A DNA stretch of 64,000 nucleotides from Owenia fusiformis (lineage: Eukaryota; Annelida; Polychaeta; Sabellida; Oweniidae): positions 28,153,375 through 28,217,374 of the forward strand of contig CAIIXF020000005.1 in NCBI GenBank assembly GCA_903813345.2. Direction: 5' to 3'. Of this stretch, positions 13,494 through 25,323 are shown in pieces. Every line of letters starts with the position of its first letter. Position 1 is the stretch's first letter. The notes beneath the pieces are model-generated. The model made no database searches. It was not told the DNA's origin and saw only the letters and a program-made list of their open reading frames with translations. A program made the position numbers and the translations under genes.

Positions 13494-16400
13494 ACCAGAA
13501 CAATTGACATCTTGAATTGCCATCTGTACATTGCAAACACACTCGAGCGATGAAAACATATCGGAAATTATTTATTCAAAACAAACCAACATTCTTGGTT
13601 TATGATTCCTTAAAATACCACTAACATGATAGAAATTTCTGTTTTTCGGAACTTTCTAAAATACACATGTGGTTTTCAACTTTAGAGTGTGTTACATGGG
13701 CCGTCCAAATAGCTTGTCCAACAAAATAACCAGCACACACCGGTGTAAACATCCTAAAGAACAGATGGTCTTATAAATTCATCTTTGCTTTGTTTTGTAA
13801 ATATTTGTTGAGTGTGGGATACAGACAGTTATATTTTATAGAAAATTCTTCATACGAACTAAAAGTAAATGCATTATTTTATAAACCAGCAGCTATAATG
13901 TTAAATCATACCTTCCATCCAAAACCCCTGCTACTGTTTTACCTCTATTAATATTTTTACATTTTATAAGAATTTGAATTTTCCACACTAAAATCATGCT
14001 CCAGACTTACCTGTTGCTCTACATATAGCTATCCATGCACTTGTTAAATTTTCTACTGCACTTTATACTTCCTCTAATGGATAGCTTCTCTAATCAAATA
14101 TTACAAACAGTTCAGCACATATCAGTTCACTCTGCTACAAATCGTTACCATGGTGATACAAATAATCCGAGTAACCAATTGGAGCAGGGTTCTAATCTTA
14201 ATGTGATATCTAAATCTTCATATCTAATTCCTCTATAATAGTCTGCTTTATCTCCCAACTTGTTACTTTATATACCTTGTACATACATTTGTTATATTTG
14301 AAGCTTGTATCCTATTTATTACTGATGTAATATGCTCTCTTGCTCTCTACAAATGGTCAGGTCAAATTATTGAATGGCCATTTTATGTTTTGATTTGTAG
14401 AAATCTAGGTTTGTGATTTTGTGTACATATTTCAAAATTATGATATCTTAGCCGAGTGCTTTGAATTTTTCATTGGAAAATTATAAAGGTGTCACAGAAT
14501 GGCAACTTGTGGTGGATAGCTATTGTTAAATGAGTGCAGCAACAGTTCTTGTTAACTGAGTGTAACAACAGCTGTTGTTGACTGAGTGTAGCAGTAGCTG
14601 TTGTTGACTGAGTGTAACATGGCTATTGTTGACTGAGTATATTGTGCAGCAATAGCTATTTTTGACAGAGTGAAACAACATCTGTTTTTGACTGAAACAG
14701 CAGCTGTTGTTGACTTAGTTGACCAATAGCTGTTGTTGACTGAGTGTAACAACAGTTGATGTTTACTGAGTGCAACAACAGCTATTGTTGACTGAGTGTA
14801 ATAATAGTTAGAAATGACCAATTTGTCCTGGCTTATTCTGTGACACCAGTGTTAAAAGATAAAGTTGAAATGCAAGGAAAACTACTTGAGAACATTTGGC
14901 ATCATTTTTATGAACTTGGTGTTTCTTGAAGTACTTGGTTATGTATACTCGATATACGACTATGATCTACATTGGACTTCATGTGGAAGTCTTTACTCAC
15001 CAATACGTTCAATATAGATTTGTATATTTAGCATACATCTATGAGGATTTTACCCAAGTCTTTGAAAATGATGTTTTTATTTGGTCACATTTATGCTGCC
15101 CATAGTATGAATGGAGTAGCTAGGATTGCAAAATTCTGGCTACAATATGCATACCCTGGGCATAAGAGAGTTTTGCTGTGGACTATTTTGTGATCTGGGC
15201 CATTCTTGAAGCAAAGGAACCCATTTGTATTTTACTTTCTTCAGTTGCATTTGTATGCAAGACTGAATTCTCCTTTTGAAATTCTCTTGAGATACTTTCC
15301 ACTATTTTTGCTCCAGAATATATTTTTTATAGTAAATATTTATGTTGTCTCTGTATGCTTTTTTATTTTCCTCTAATAACATGCTTTCTGTGTGTCCATT
15401 TTGCTCACTAACACAAAAATAAGCATTCAGAAAGATGTATGATATCTTTAATTCCCCAGAGAAAACCCGGGATTACAAAGTATGTTATCTGAAATATTTC
15501 CTTCAAAATGTTAAAATGATTAATTTAAAAAGATTCCATTACAAATTATAAATGGGATTTTTTGCTATTTGAATGGCCCATGAGTGTGATGTGATTATGT
15601 ATGGCAGTTTTACAATAAATAACTAAAAATTGATGTAGCAATTGTTCTGGGTTTTCTTTCATATAGTAGTTATCATAGTCACATTATCATTAGGAATTTA
15701 TAAACTGCCAATGAGACTTTGCTGTAGCATAGGGAAAACATTATGGGCTCTACAAAATGATCCCATAATGCAGGAGCAAAACTTGAAGGTCTGGAGATCA
15801 TTCCATACTTTCAAACTTGCATATTTGTGTATATTGTTCCTTCCTATTCCTTCTCTATGAAGAAATGTACAAAATGTATAAGAAAATACTCACCGGTCAT
15901 ATAGAATGGTAGCCATTACTATGGGAGGACATAGTGGCCAATTATTAGATCTTAGGTACTTAACCTTTATCACAAAAGATCATTGTCTGAATTTTGAAGA
16001 AAAATATTTTGAGTTGGAAAAAGATATCCCAAGTCACCTTTATCACATAAAGAGATCCTTCTTCCTGCATATTAGAGAAAACATATTTTTGATTAGAAAA
16101 AGATATCTGAATCTAAAGATCTTATGACCCACCCCTGGTTTTGTCGCACTAGATTCATCAACTTTACTCATCATAGTGTCATCGCAACATGTGGCACTCC
16201 AATTAAACTAGTTCAGGCCTCCTAGACTTCCACTGACGCGATCATCAGCTCTGGAAGTCTATGAAGCCTGTAGTTATTTCAGTTAAGAGTTCATGCTCTA
16301 AACTATTTAAATTGCTTTCAAGCACCTTCAAATATGTGAGGCCTTAACTGCTAAACCAATTGATTTTATTTGTAATTGAATGGAAGTGGTTCAATGATGT

Positions 16401-16887
16401 ATGTGTTATTCACTAGAATCATACTGGTGTTCATGTAAGGATGTCAAAGTACAGGATGTTCAGAAATCGGTGACATTTCACAACAGAAAATAACAAGACA
16501 CCCTGGGTACCCTGTAAATGAGGGTGAATATCATGATACTGAAACAATATTGTACCAATAGGCATTCAACACTAAATGAATATTCTTAAATATGTTATGC
16601 AGTAATCTTCCCAATGTGAGATCAACTGGTTGCCCTTTTCCAAAATTAGAAAAATCATGTCACCCTGTTGTAGACAGATGCCAATTTCAATAATTACAAG
16701 TTTTTGAGGCATTTTCTAGATCAGTTTTGATTTTAAAATCTGTTTGCACACTGTCAGATTGATGAGATATGTTAACCAAAATTGGTGTAATTTGGATCTA
16801 GCGCCCTTTTGAGAAACTATCTGAAAGATCATTGACATGCCTTCTGGTCCTTCTGGTAAAATGACCTTCTTTAATACACATATTCCG
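13494..16887 (+). other. Non-coding stretch after gene A
   Basis: It probably includes the gene A 3' UTR and the 5' intron of gene B. Short open frames here show no codon bias, motifs or fitting splice sites. A minisatellite lies at 14520-14812. AATAAA near 15608 is a possible distal poly(A) signal. Confidence 0.5.
14520..14812 (+). repeat. Minisatellite, TTGTTGACTGAGTGTAACAA-type units
   Basis: About ten imperfect copies of a 24-30 bp unit, including the CAGCTGTTGTTGACTGAGTG core, sit in tandem. An open frame on the minus strand through the array is a by-product of the repeat. Confidence 0.85.
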
Positions 16888-17544
16888 TATAAGGGTAAAG
16901 ATTAAAAGGTGGATTGGATCGAGTGGATTGGATTCATGTAAAAGGTGGATTGGATCGGGAATCTTCAAAATATGGAGTTTCCTTAAAAAATCTATTGATC
17001 TCCCTCTAAGAAGATTGGTCCTCTCTTCACTTCCATAATGTCAAATAAAAGACAATGAAAGATGTAATATTATTTTGCTTGGGTGGTCTAGAAGGGTGAT
17101 ACACAATCTTATTCATTCCAAGTATAATTTTAAGGACATTTCATAAATCATAGACAGACTGGTCTGAAGATCCATAACATCCGTTTTTAGACCAATCAGA
17201 ACATAAATATGTAGCAGACATTGTTTAGAACATTCGCACATCAACTTGAATGACAGCTTTTATCTACAGATCTTTGTTTTTTATGTCTTACAAAAGTTGA
17301 TTTACAAGGGAAAGCAGTTGAATACTTAGGAGTATTCATCAACTTATCAGAGTATGTGTTTGTCTTTGCTTTGTTCTAATTTCTCAAAGGGACCCAATTA
17401 TTTATGGAGGGAAATAGCCAGAGACAAATTAACAGAAAAAACAAAAGTAAAAAATTCCATATTTTGAAGATTCCTGATCCAATCCACCTTTTACATAAAT
17501 CCAATCTACTCGATCCAATCCACCTTTTAATCTCTACCCGTATA
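16888..17544. mobile_element. Foldback/MITE element with about 110-bp terminal inverted repeats
   Basis: The left arm (16888-16998) and right arm (17436-17544) are inverted copies. Both carry GATTAAAAGGTGGATTGGAT twice and GAATCTTCAAAATATGGA. Ends TATAAGGGT / ACCCGTATA suggest a TA target site. The centre (about 440 bp) has no transposase frame. Confidence 0.8.
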
Positions 17545-18431
17545 AGCCATGTGAGAAAGCTAGTTGTTGTGTTGTATGGGTTGTAATGAGTGGGGTCGGA
17601 AAGTTTATACTCCAAATTATATGTAAAACAAGAATGTGTAAACTAGGGAGTAGGTCTATGTACTGAATGAAAGTGTTAGGATGGATTGTGTCTGTGCATA
17701 TAATTATCATTGATCTAATTGGCTTTAAGAAAAGGATAATAACAGAATGGCTTACCAGCGCAAACACTACACATTCTTGGTAGAACATCCACTCTGATTG
17801 AAATAATCAACAACATGTACATGTAGAGAATTCAACCATAATTTATTGTACTTGGTGTGTAACATATGTTTGTATCTTGTGTATTTGTATGTAATGTACG
17901 TATCCCATTTGAATTAATAATAATAAAAAGGGATTAAATGTCAATTTTAATGACATGCAGCAAATGTATGAAGGCTACAGCCTCAAACATATAAACGTGA
18001 CCCTTCAAATCAAAGTTTGGGAACTTGAACTTGAGACAACAAAGAGGCCATTACATTTTTTTCAACTTGAGTAACTTTGCATAGAGGATTAAAGAGCAAG
18101 TGTGCAACTAACTTTGATGTTCAGTTCAGCATGCACCACAAACTTACCTTTTTAACTTATCTTTTCCCCACTTCAGATGCCACACAGCTTTCCACACTAG
18201 CGTTTTCTTGAATGGACATCATTTTGTTCAATTGTTTTGCTTCCTACCCAGTTCCCAGTAATAGGTAACACATTTTTATTTTAGATTATTCAATATAAAG
18301 TCATTAATATTTGCTTCATAGTTTATTTTAAATAGTTTAAAGATAAAAGTTAAACCTAGCCTACATTATACAGTATATATACTTTTTTTCATATTCTTAA
18401 AGTTTTTAATTCATGATTTTTTATTTTGTAG

Positions 18432-21400
18432 AAAAACTGTACTTTCTGCAAACGTAAACTTTTGGACATCTCAGAAGCTGGTGATGATGATGACTACGAC
18501 GATGATGAAGAAAATGATGATGACGAAGATGAAGATGACAATGATGACATAGATGTTAAAAACATCATATATAAGAAATTTAAAGTACCTGAATATACAA
18601 GAGTAAACCATAAAGATAATGTGTTCCAAATAGTAGAGTTTGATCACAAAAATGATGGAGAGGACAAAAATGATAATGAGAAAGATTCATTTGAAAGTAC
18701 TAAAAAATCTTTAGCATTCCTTAAACATTCCCAAAATGATGAAATTGCATCACATACAATGGGAGAAATAGATAACTTTGATACTTCTGGGCCAAAAAGA
18801 AAACTTCTTTGGTTTTTCTCTGAGCCCAACGCTGATTTGGATGGAGATGGAATAGAAGATGCTGAAGATAATGATGATGATGGAGATGGTATCCCAGATG
18901 ACATTGACAATGATGATGACAACGATGGTATTCTAGACAAACATGATGAGGATGATGACAACAATGGTATTCCGGATGTATATGAAGTAGACTCAGACAA
19001 TGATGGGATACCTGACCATAGAGACAAAGATGATGATGGAGATGGAATTCCAGATTACCTTGAAGATTCTGATAATGATGGAGTGCCAGATGCTGTAGAT
19101 AACGATGATGACAATGATGGTATAGCTGACTCCAAGGAAGATCATTGTACATCAGAATCATGCCCTGAAGAAGATAACCATAATAATGATGTGGCTGATG
19201 ATGAAGACAATGATGACGACAATGATGGGATTCCTAACAATTTAGATACAGATGATGATGGTGATGGAATACAAGATAACCAAGATCAAGATGAAGACAA
19301 TGATGGGATTCTAGATACAGATGAGGAAAATCAGGATACAGACGGAGATGGAATCCCAGATGACATAGATGAGGATGATGACAATGATGGTATCATAGAT
19401 ATAGAAGATGAAGATGATGATGGAAATAATATTATGGATGCATATGAACAAGACACTGATGAAGATGGAATACCTGATTACAAAGACAAAGATGATGATG
19501 GAGATGGGATTCCAGATTACTTGGAAGATTCTGATAAAGATGGTGTACCAGATGTTATTGATAACGATGATGACAATGATGGGATAGCTGATGCCCAGAA
19601 TTCAAGGAATCCGAGCAGAAAACTTCTTTGGTTTTTCTCTGAGCCCAAAAGTGATCTAGATGGAGATGGAATAGAAGATGCTGAAGATAATGATGATGAT
19701 GGAGATGGTATCCCAGATGACATTGACAATGATGATGACAACGATGGTATTCTAGACAAACATGATGAGGACGATGACAACAATGGTATTCCGGATGTAT
19801 ATGAAGAAGACTCAGACAATGATGGGATACCTGACCATAGAGACAAAGATGATGATGGAGATGGAATTCCAGATTACCTTGAAGATTCTGATAATGATGG
19901 AGTGCCAGATGCTGTAGATAACGATGATGACAATGATGGGATAGCTGACTCCAAGGAAGATCATTGTACATCAGAATCATGCCCTGAAGAAGATAATGAT
20001 AATAATGATGTGGCTGATGATGAAGACAATGATGACGACAATGATGGGATTCCTAACCATTTAGATACAGATGATGATGGTGATGGAATACCAGATAACC
20101 AAGATCAAGATGATGACAATGATGGGATTCTAGATACAGATGAGGAAAATCAGGATACAGATGGGGATGGAATCCCAGATGACATAGATGAGGATGATGA
20201 CAATGATGGTATCATAGATATAGAAGATGAAGATGATGATGGAAATAATATTATGGATGCATATGAACAAGACACTGATGAAGATGGAATACCTGATTAC
20301 AGAGACAAAGATGATGATGGAGATGGGATTCCAGATTACTTGGAAGATTCTGATAAAGATGGAGTACCAGATGTTATTGATAACGATGATGACAATGATG
20401 GGATAGCTGATCCCCAGAATTCATTGAATCCGAGCAGAAAACTTCTTTGGTTTTTCTCTGAGACCAAAAGTGATCTAGATGGAGATGGAATAGAAGATGC
20501 TGAAGATAATGATGATGATGGAGATGGTATCCCAGATGACATTGACAATGATGATGACAACGATGGTATTCTAGACAAACATGATGAGGACGATGACAAC
20601 AATGGTATTCCGGATGTATATGAAGTAGACTCAGACAATGATGGGATACCTGACCATAGAGACAAAGATGATGATGGAGATGGAATTCCAGATTACCTTG
20701 AAGATTCTGATAATGATGGAGTGCCAGATGCTGTAGATAACGATGATGACAATGATGGTATAGCTGACTCCAAGGAAGATCATTGTACATCAGAATCATG
20801 CCCTGAAGAAGACAACGATAATGATAATGTGGCTGATGATATAAACAATGATGACGATAATGATGGTATTCTTGACCATTTAGATACAGATGATGATGGT
20901 GAGGATGATGTGAAGAAAGTGAAGAAAGGTGCAAGAACGCTTCTTTGGTTACAGTGCAGTGGAGATAACTGTCCAGATGATGATGACCACGATTATGATG
21001 GCCTTAGGTACTATAGCAGCCCAGAACTAGATGAGGATGGGGATGGTATACCTGCTACACATGACGATGATGATAATAATAACAATATACCAGACATAGA
21101 AGAGCCTGTATTACCACGTAGACTATTCACTGACTCAGATAATGATGGTATTCCAGATCATTTAGACAATGATGACGACAATGATGGTATTCTAGATCAT
21201 CTTGACAATGATGACGATGGAGATGGCATTCCTGATAACCAAGAAGGAGACGCTGATGGTGATGGAATTCCGGACCATTTGGACAATGATGACGACAATG
21301 ATGGTATCCCTGATCATCTTGACAATGATGACGATGGAGACGGTATATCCGACGATCAAGAGGAAGATGACGATGGTGATGGAATTCCAGACCATTTGGA

Positions 21401-24400
21401 CAATGATGATGACAACGATGGTATCCCTGATCATTTAGACGATGATGACGATGGAGATGGAATTCCAGATGACCAGGAAGAAGATGCTGATGGCGATGGA
21501 ATCCCTGATCATCTTGACGATGATGATGACAATGATGGTATCCCTGATCATTTAGATAATGATGACGATGGAGATGGAATTCCAGATGACCAGGAAGAAG
21601 ATGCTGATGGCGATGGAATCCCTGATCATCTTGACGATGATGATGACAATGATGGTATCCCTGATCTTTTAGACAATGATGACGATGGAGATGGAATTCC
21701 AGACGACCAAGAAGAAGATGCTGATGGTGATGGAATTCCGAACAATTTGGACAATGATGACGACAATGATGGTATCCCTGATCATTTAGACGATGATGAC
21801 GATGGAGATGGAATTCCAGACGACCAAGAAGAAGATGCTGATGGTGATGGGATTCCGGATCATTTGGACAATGATGATGACAATGATGGTATCCCTGATC
21901 ATTTAGACAATGATGACGATGGAGATGGAATTCCTGACGTCCGAGAAGAAGATGCTGATGGTGATGGGATTCCGAATCATTTGGACAATGATGATGACAA
22001 TGATGGTATCCCTGATCATTTAGACAGTGATGACGATGGAGATGGGATTCCAGACGACCGAGAAGAAGATGCTGATGGTGATGGGATTCCGGATCATTTG
22101 GACAATGATGACGACAATGATGGTATCCCTGATCATTTAGACAGTGATGACGATGGAGATGGAATTCCAGACGACCGAGAAGAAGATGCTGATGGTGATG
22201 GGATTCCGGATCATTTGGACAATGATGATGACAATGATGGTATCCCTGATCATATAGACAGTGATGACGATGGAGATGGAATTCCAGACGACCGAGAAGA
22301 AGATGCTGATGGTGATGGGATTCCGGATCATTTGGACAATGATGACGACAATGATGGTATCCCTGATCATTTAGACCATGATGACGATGGAGATGGAATT
22401 CCAGACGACCGAGAAGAAGATGCTGATGGTGATGGGATTCCGGATCATTTGGACAATGATGACGACAATGATGGTATCCCTGATCATTTAGACAGTGATG
22501 ACGATGGAGATGGAATTCCAGACGACCGAGAAGAAGATGCTGATGGTGATGGGATTCCGGATCATTTGGACAATGATGACGACAATGATGGTATCCCTGA
22601 TCATTTAGACAGTGATGACGATGGAGATGGAATTCCAGATAGCAGAGAGGACGAAGATGGTGATGGAATCCCCGATCATCTTGACAATGATGACGACGGA
22701 GATGGAATTCCAGATAGCAGAGAGGACGAAGATGGTGATGGAATCCCCGATCATCTTGACAATGATGACGACGGAGATGGTATCCCAGATAACCAAGAAG
22801 ACGAAGATGGTGATGGAATCCCCGATCATCTTGACAATGATGACGACGGAGATGGTATCCCAGATAACCAAGAAGACGAAGATGGTGATGGAATCCCCGA
22901 TCATCTTGACAATGATGACGACGGAGACGGTATCCCAGATAACCAAGAAGACGAAGATGGTGATGGAATCCCCGATCATCTTGACAATGATGACGACGGG
23001 GACGGTATACCAGATAACCAAGAAGACAAAGATGGTGATGGAATCCCCGATCATCTTGACAATGATGACGACGGGGACGGTATACCAGATAACCAAGAAG
23101 TCGAAGGTGGTGATGGAATCCCCGATCATCTTGACAATGATGACGACGGGGACGGTATACCAGATAACCAAGAAGACGAAGATGGTGATGGAATCCCCGA
23201 TCATCTTGACAATGATGACGACGGGGATGGTATACCAGATAACAAAGAAGACGAAGATGGTGATGGAATCCCCGATCATCTTGACAATGATGACGATGGA
23301 GATGGTATCCCAGATAACCAAGAAGACGAAGATGGTGATGGAATCCCCGATCATCTTGACAATGATGACGATGGAGATGGTATCCCAGATAACCAAGAAG
23401 ACGAAGATGGTGATGGAATCCCCGATCATCTTGACAATGATGACGATGGAGATGGTATCCCAGATAACCAAGAAGACGAAGATGGTGATGGAATCCCCGA
23501 TCATCTTGACAATGATGACGATGGAGATGGTATCCCAGATAACCAAGAAGACGAAGATGGTGATGGAATCCCCGATCATCTTGACAATGATGACGATGGA
23601 GATGGTATCCCAGATAACCAAGAAGACGAAGATGGTGATGGAATCCCCGATCATCTTGACAATGATGACGATGGAGATGGTATCCCAGATAACCAAGAAG
23701 ACGAAGATGGTGATGGAATCCCCGATCATCTTGACAATGATGACGATGGTGATGGAGTTCCAGATAACCAAGAAGACGAAGATGGTGATGGAATCCCCGA
23801 TCATCTTGACAATGATGACGATGGTGATGGAGTTCCAGATAACCAAGAAGACGAAGATGGTGATGGAATCCCCGATCATCTTGATAATGATGACGATGGA
23901 GATGGTATCCCAGATAACCAAGAAGACGAAGATGGTGATGGAGTCCCCGATCATCTGGACAATGATGACGACGGAAATGGTATTCCAGATAACGAAGAAG
24001 ACGAAGATGGTGATGGAATCCCCGATCATCTTGATAATGATGACGATGGAGATGGTATCCCAGATAACCAAGAAGACGAAGATGGTGATGGAGTCCCCGA
24101 TCATCTGGACAATGATGACGACGGAGATGGTATTCCAGATAACAAAGAAGACGAAGATGGTGATGGAATCCCCGATCATCTTGACAATGATGACGACGGT
24201 GATGGAGTTCCAGATAACAAAGAAGACGAAGATGGTGATGGAATCCCCGATCATCTTGATAATGATGACGATGGAGATGGTATCCCAGATAACCAAGAAG
24301 ACGAAGATGGTGATGGAGTCCCCGATCATCTGGACAATGATGACGACGGAAATGGTATTCCAGATAACAAACAAGACGAAGATGGTGATGGAATTCCCGA

Positions 24401-25178
24401 TCATCTTGACAATGATGACGACGGTGATGGAGTTCCAGATAACAAAGAAGACGAAGATGGTGATGGAATCCCCGATCATCTTGATAATGATGACGATGGA
24501 GATGGTATCCCAGATAACCAAGAAGACGAAGATGGTGATGGAGTCCCCGATCATCTGGACAATGATGACGACGGAGATGGTATTCCAGATAACAAAGAAG
24601 ACGAAGATGGTGATGGAATCCCCGATCATCTTGACAATGATGACGACGGTGATGGAGTTCCAGATAACAAAGAAGACGAAGATGGTGATGGAATCCCCGA
24701 TCATCTTGATAATGATGACGATGGAGATGGTATCCCAGATAACCAAGAAGACGTAGATGGTGATGGAATCCCCGATCATCTTGATAATGATGACGATGGA
24801 GATGGTATCCCAGATAACCAAGAAGACTTGGATGGTGATGGAGTCCCCGATCATCTTGACAATGATGACGATGGAGATGGTATCCCAGATAATCAAGAAG
24901 ACGAAGATGGTGATGGAATCCCCGATCATCTTGATAATGATGACGATGGAGATGGTATCCCAGATAACCAAGAAGACTTGGATGGTGATGGAATCCCCGA
25001 TCATCTTGACAATGATGACGATGGAGATGGTATCCCAGATAACCAAGAAGACTTGGATGGTGATGGAATCCCCGATCATTTGGACAATGATGACGATGGA
25101 GACGGAATTCCGGATAAACAAGAGATTAATTATGACAAACCGTCACAGAACATTAATAAACTCAAAATGGTCAGTTGA
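18432..25178 (+). CDS. Gene B: giant acidic TSP3-like repeat protein, one 6.7-kb terminal exon
   Basis: The frame is open for 2248 codons from a TTTTATTTTGTAG acceptor (phase 0) to TGA. The first residues are KNCTFCKRKLLDI, so the start codon and any signal peptide lie on an upstream exon not identified here. Residues about 16-120 are acidic and non-repetitive. Then come nearly three copies of a 273-residue block headed RKLLWFFSEP and containing CTSESC, a TLLWLQCSGDNC linker, about 13 units of 39 residues, and about 33 units of 25 residues ([14 protein letters not shown]...GIPDNQED). The DxDxDG pattern is that of calcium-binding type 3 repeats; hundreds of calcium ions per molecule are conceivable. 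The short C-tail (NYDKPSQNINKLKMVS) is non-repetitive. Function unknown; a secreted or ER calcium reservoir is the simplest inference. Long open frames in other frames here are shadows. Confidence 0.88.
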   Translation, partial: KNCTFCKRKLLDISEAGDDDDYDDDEENDDDEDEDDNDDIDVKNIIYKKFKVPEYTRVNHKDNVFQIVEFDHKNDGEDKNDNEKDSFESTKKSLAFLKHSQNDEIASHTMGEIDNFDTSGPKRKLLWFFSEPNADLDGDGIEDAEDNDDDGDGIPDDIDNDDDNDGILDKHDEDDDNNGIPDVYEVDSDNDGIPDHRDKDDDGDGIPDYLEDSDNDGVPDAVDNDDDNDGIADSKEDHCTSESCPEEDNHNNDVADDEDNDDDNDGIPNNLDTDDDGDGIQDNQDQDEDNDGILDTDEENQDTDGDGIPDDIDEDDDNDGIIDIEDEDDDGNNIMDAYEQDTDEDGIPDYKDKDDDGDGIPDYLEDSDKDGVPDVIDNDDDNDGIADAQNSRNPSRKLLWFFSEPKSDLDGDGIEDAEDNDDDGDGIPDDIDNDDDNDGILDKHDEDDDNNGIPDVYEEDSDNDGIPDHRDKDDDGDGIPDYLEDSDNDGVPDAVDNDDDNDGIADSKEDHCTSESCPEEDNDNNDVADDEDNDDDNDGIPNHLDTDDDGDGIPDNQDQDDDNDGILDTDEENQDTDGDGIPDDIDEDDDNDGIIDIEDEDDDGNNIMDAYEQDTDEDGIPDYRDKDDDGDGIPDYLEDSDKDGVPDVIDNDDDNDGIADPQNSLNPSRKLLWFFSETKSDLDGDGIEDAEDNDDDGDGIPDDIDNDDDNDGILDKHDEDDDNNGIPDVYEVDSDNDGIPDHRDKDDDGDGIPDYLEDSDNDGVPDAVDNDDDNDGIADSKEDHCTSESCPEEDNDNDNVADDINNDDDNDGILDHLDTDDDGEDDVKKVKKGARTLLWLQCSGDNCPDDDDHDYDGLRYYSSPELDEDGDGIPATHDDDDNNNNIPDIEEPVLPRRLFTDSDNDGIPDHLDNDDDNDGILDHLDNDDDGDGIPDNQEGDADGDGIPDHLDNDDDNDGIPDHLDNDDDGDGISDDQEEDDDGDGIPDHLDNDDDNDGIPDHLDDDDDGDGIPDDQEEDADGDGIPDHLDDDDDNDGIPDHLDNDDDGDGIPDDQEEDADGDGIPDHLDDDDDNDGIPDLLDNDDDGDGIPDDQEEDADGDGIPNNLDNDDDNDGIPDHLDDDDDGDGIPDDQEEDADGDGIPDHLDNDDDNDGIPDHLDNDDDGDGIPDVREEDADGDGIPNHLDNDDDNDGIPDHLDSDDDGDGIPDDREEDADGDGIPDHLDNDDDNDGIPDHLDSDDDGDGIPDDREEDADGDGIPDHLDNDDDNDGIPDHIDSDDDGDGIPDDREEDADGDGIPDHLDNDDDNDGIPDHLDHDDDGDGIPDDREEDADGDGIPDHLDNDDDNDGIPDHLDSDDDGDGIPDDREEDADGDGIPDHLDNDDDNDGIPDHLDSDDDGDGIPDSREDEDGDGIPDHLDNDDDGDGIPDSREDEDGDGIPDHLDNDDDGDGIPDNQEDEDGDGIPDHLDNDDDGDGIPDNQEDEDGDGIPDHLDNDDDGDGIPDNQEDEDGDGIPDHLDNDDDGDGIPDNQEDKDGDGIPDHLDNDDDGDGIPDNQEVEGGDGIPDHLDNDDDGDGIPDNQEDEDGDGIPDHLDNDDDGDGIPDNKEDEDGDGIPDHLDNDDDGDGIPDNQEDEDGDGIPDHLDNDDDGDGIPDNQEDEDGDGIPDHLDNDDDGDGIPDNQEDEDGDGIPDHLDNDDDGDGIPDNQEDEDGDGIPDHLDNDDDGDGIPDNQEDEDGDGIPDHLDNDDDGDGIPDNQEDEDGDGIPDHLDNDDDGDGVPDNQEDEDGDGIPDHLDNDDDGDGVPDNQEDEDGDGIPDHLDNDDDGDGIPDNQEDEDGDGVPDHLDNDDDGNGIPDNEEDEDGDGIPDHLDNDDDGDGIPDNQEDEDGDGVPDHLDNDDDGDGIPDNKEDEDGDGIPDHLDNDDDGDGVPDNKEDEDGDGIPDHLDNDDDGDGIPDNQEDEDGDGVPDHLDNDDDGNGIPDNKQDEDGDGIPDHLDNDDDGDGVPDNKEDEDGDGIPDHLDNDDDGDGIPDNQEDEDGDGVPDHLDNDDDGDGIPDNKEDEDGDGIPDHLDNDDDGDGVPDNKEDEDGDGIPDHLDNDDDGDGIPDNQEDVDGDGIPDHLDNDDDGDGIPDNQEDLDGDGVPDHLDNDDDGDGIPDNQEDEDGDGIPDHLDNDDDGDGIPDNQEDLDGDGIPDHLDNDDDGDGIPDNQEDLDGDGIPDHLDNDDDGDGIPDKQEINYDKPSQNINKLKMVS
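18801..20860 (+). repeat. 819-bp higher-order repeat in gene B (2.5 copies)
   Basis: KLLWFFSE codons recur at 18801, 19620 and 20439, exactly 819 bp (273 codons) apart. The copies are almost identical at DNA level, pointing to recent unequal exchange. The third copy departs after the CTSESC motif. Confidence 0.95.
21121..22640 (+). repeat. 117-bp (39-residue) coding tandem array in gene B
   Basis: About 13 units of three DxDGIPD loops each, ending alternately DDQEE, DVREE or DDREE. Neighbouring units are most alike, as expected from unequal crossover. Confidence 0.95.
22640..25121 (+). repeat. 75-bp (25-residue) coding tandem array in gene B
   Basis: About 33 units with an exact 75-bp period (GGAATCCCCGATCATCTTGA recurs). 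Changes are mostly in the NQED/NKED/SRED position and in I/V of GIPD. Reading frame is kept throughout and nonsense codons are absent. Confidence 0.97.
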
Positions 25179-25317
25179 GTTCGAATTGATTGTTGTTTTG
25201 TTTTGTTGCGTTCATTTATAAAATGAAATTGTTTTTTCTTTCAAGAGATCGTATTCCTTGTACAGTTGTATAAAGCTTTATATATTGATGTTGTATAATT
25301 TATTCATTTTGTTATTA

Positions 25318-25323
25318 AATAAA
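25318..25323 (+). terminator. Poly(A) signal of gene B
   Basis: AATAAA 140 bp after the gene B stop codon in an AT-rich 3' UTR. It supports gene B ending here as its own terminal exon. Confidence 0.7.

Noticed and set aside
14035-14238. 67-codon frame with hydrophobic start (MHLLNFLLHFILPLMD) as a secreted peptide
   Set aside because: No fitting donor, no codon bias, position suits the gene A 3' UTR.
18216-18267. MDIILFNCFASYPVPSN with a downstream GTAACA donor as a first exon for gene B
   Set aside because: It exits in phase 2 while the 18432 exon needs phase 0; joining them gives a stop soon after.
22605-25121. 838-codon open frame on the minus strand (hydrophobic MIGDSITIFVF-type repeat)
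   Set aside because: Antisense shadow of the 75-bp coding array of gene B; the period is a multiple of three with no antisense stops, so it stays open by construction.
22612-25221. Two long plus-strand frames rich in M, T and I (MVMESPIILTMMT-type)
   Set aside because: Frame-shifted reading of the same 75-bp array; no splice sites or start context.
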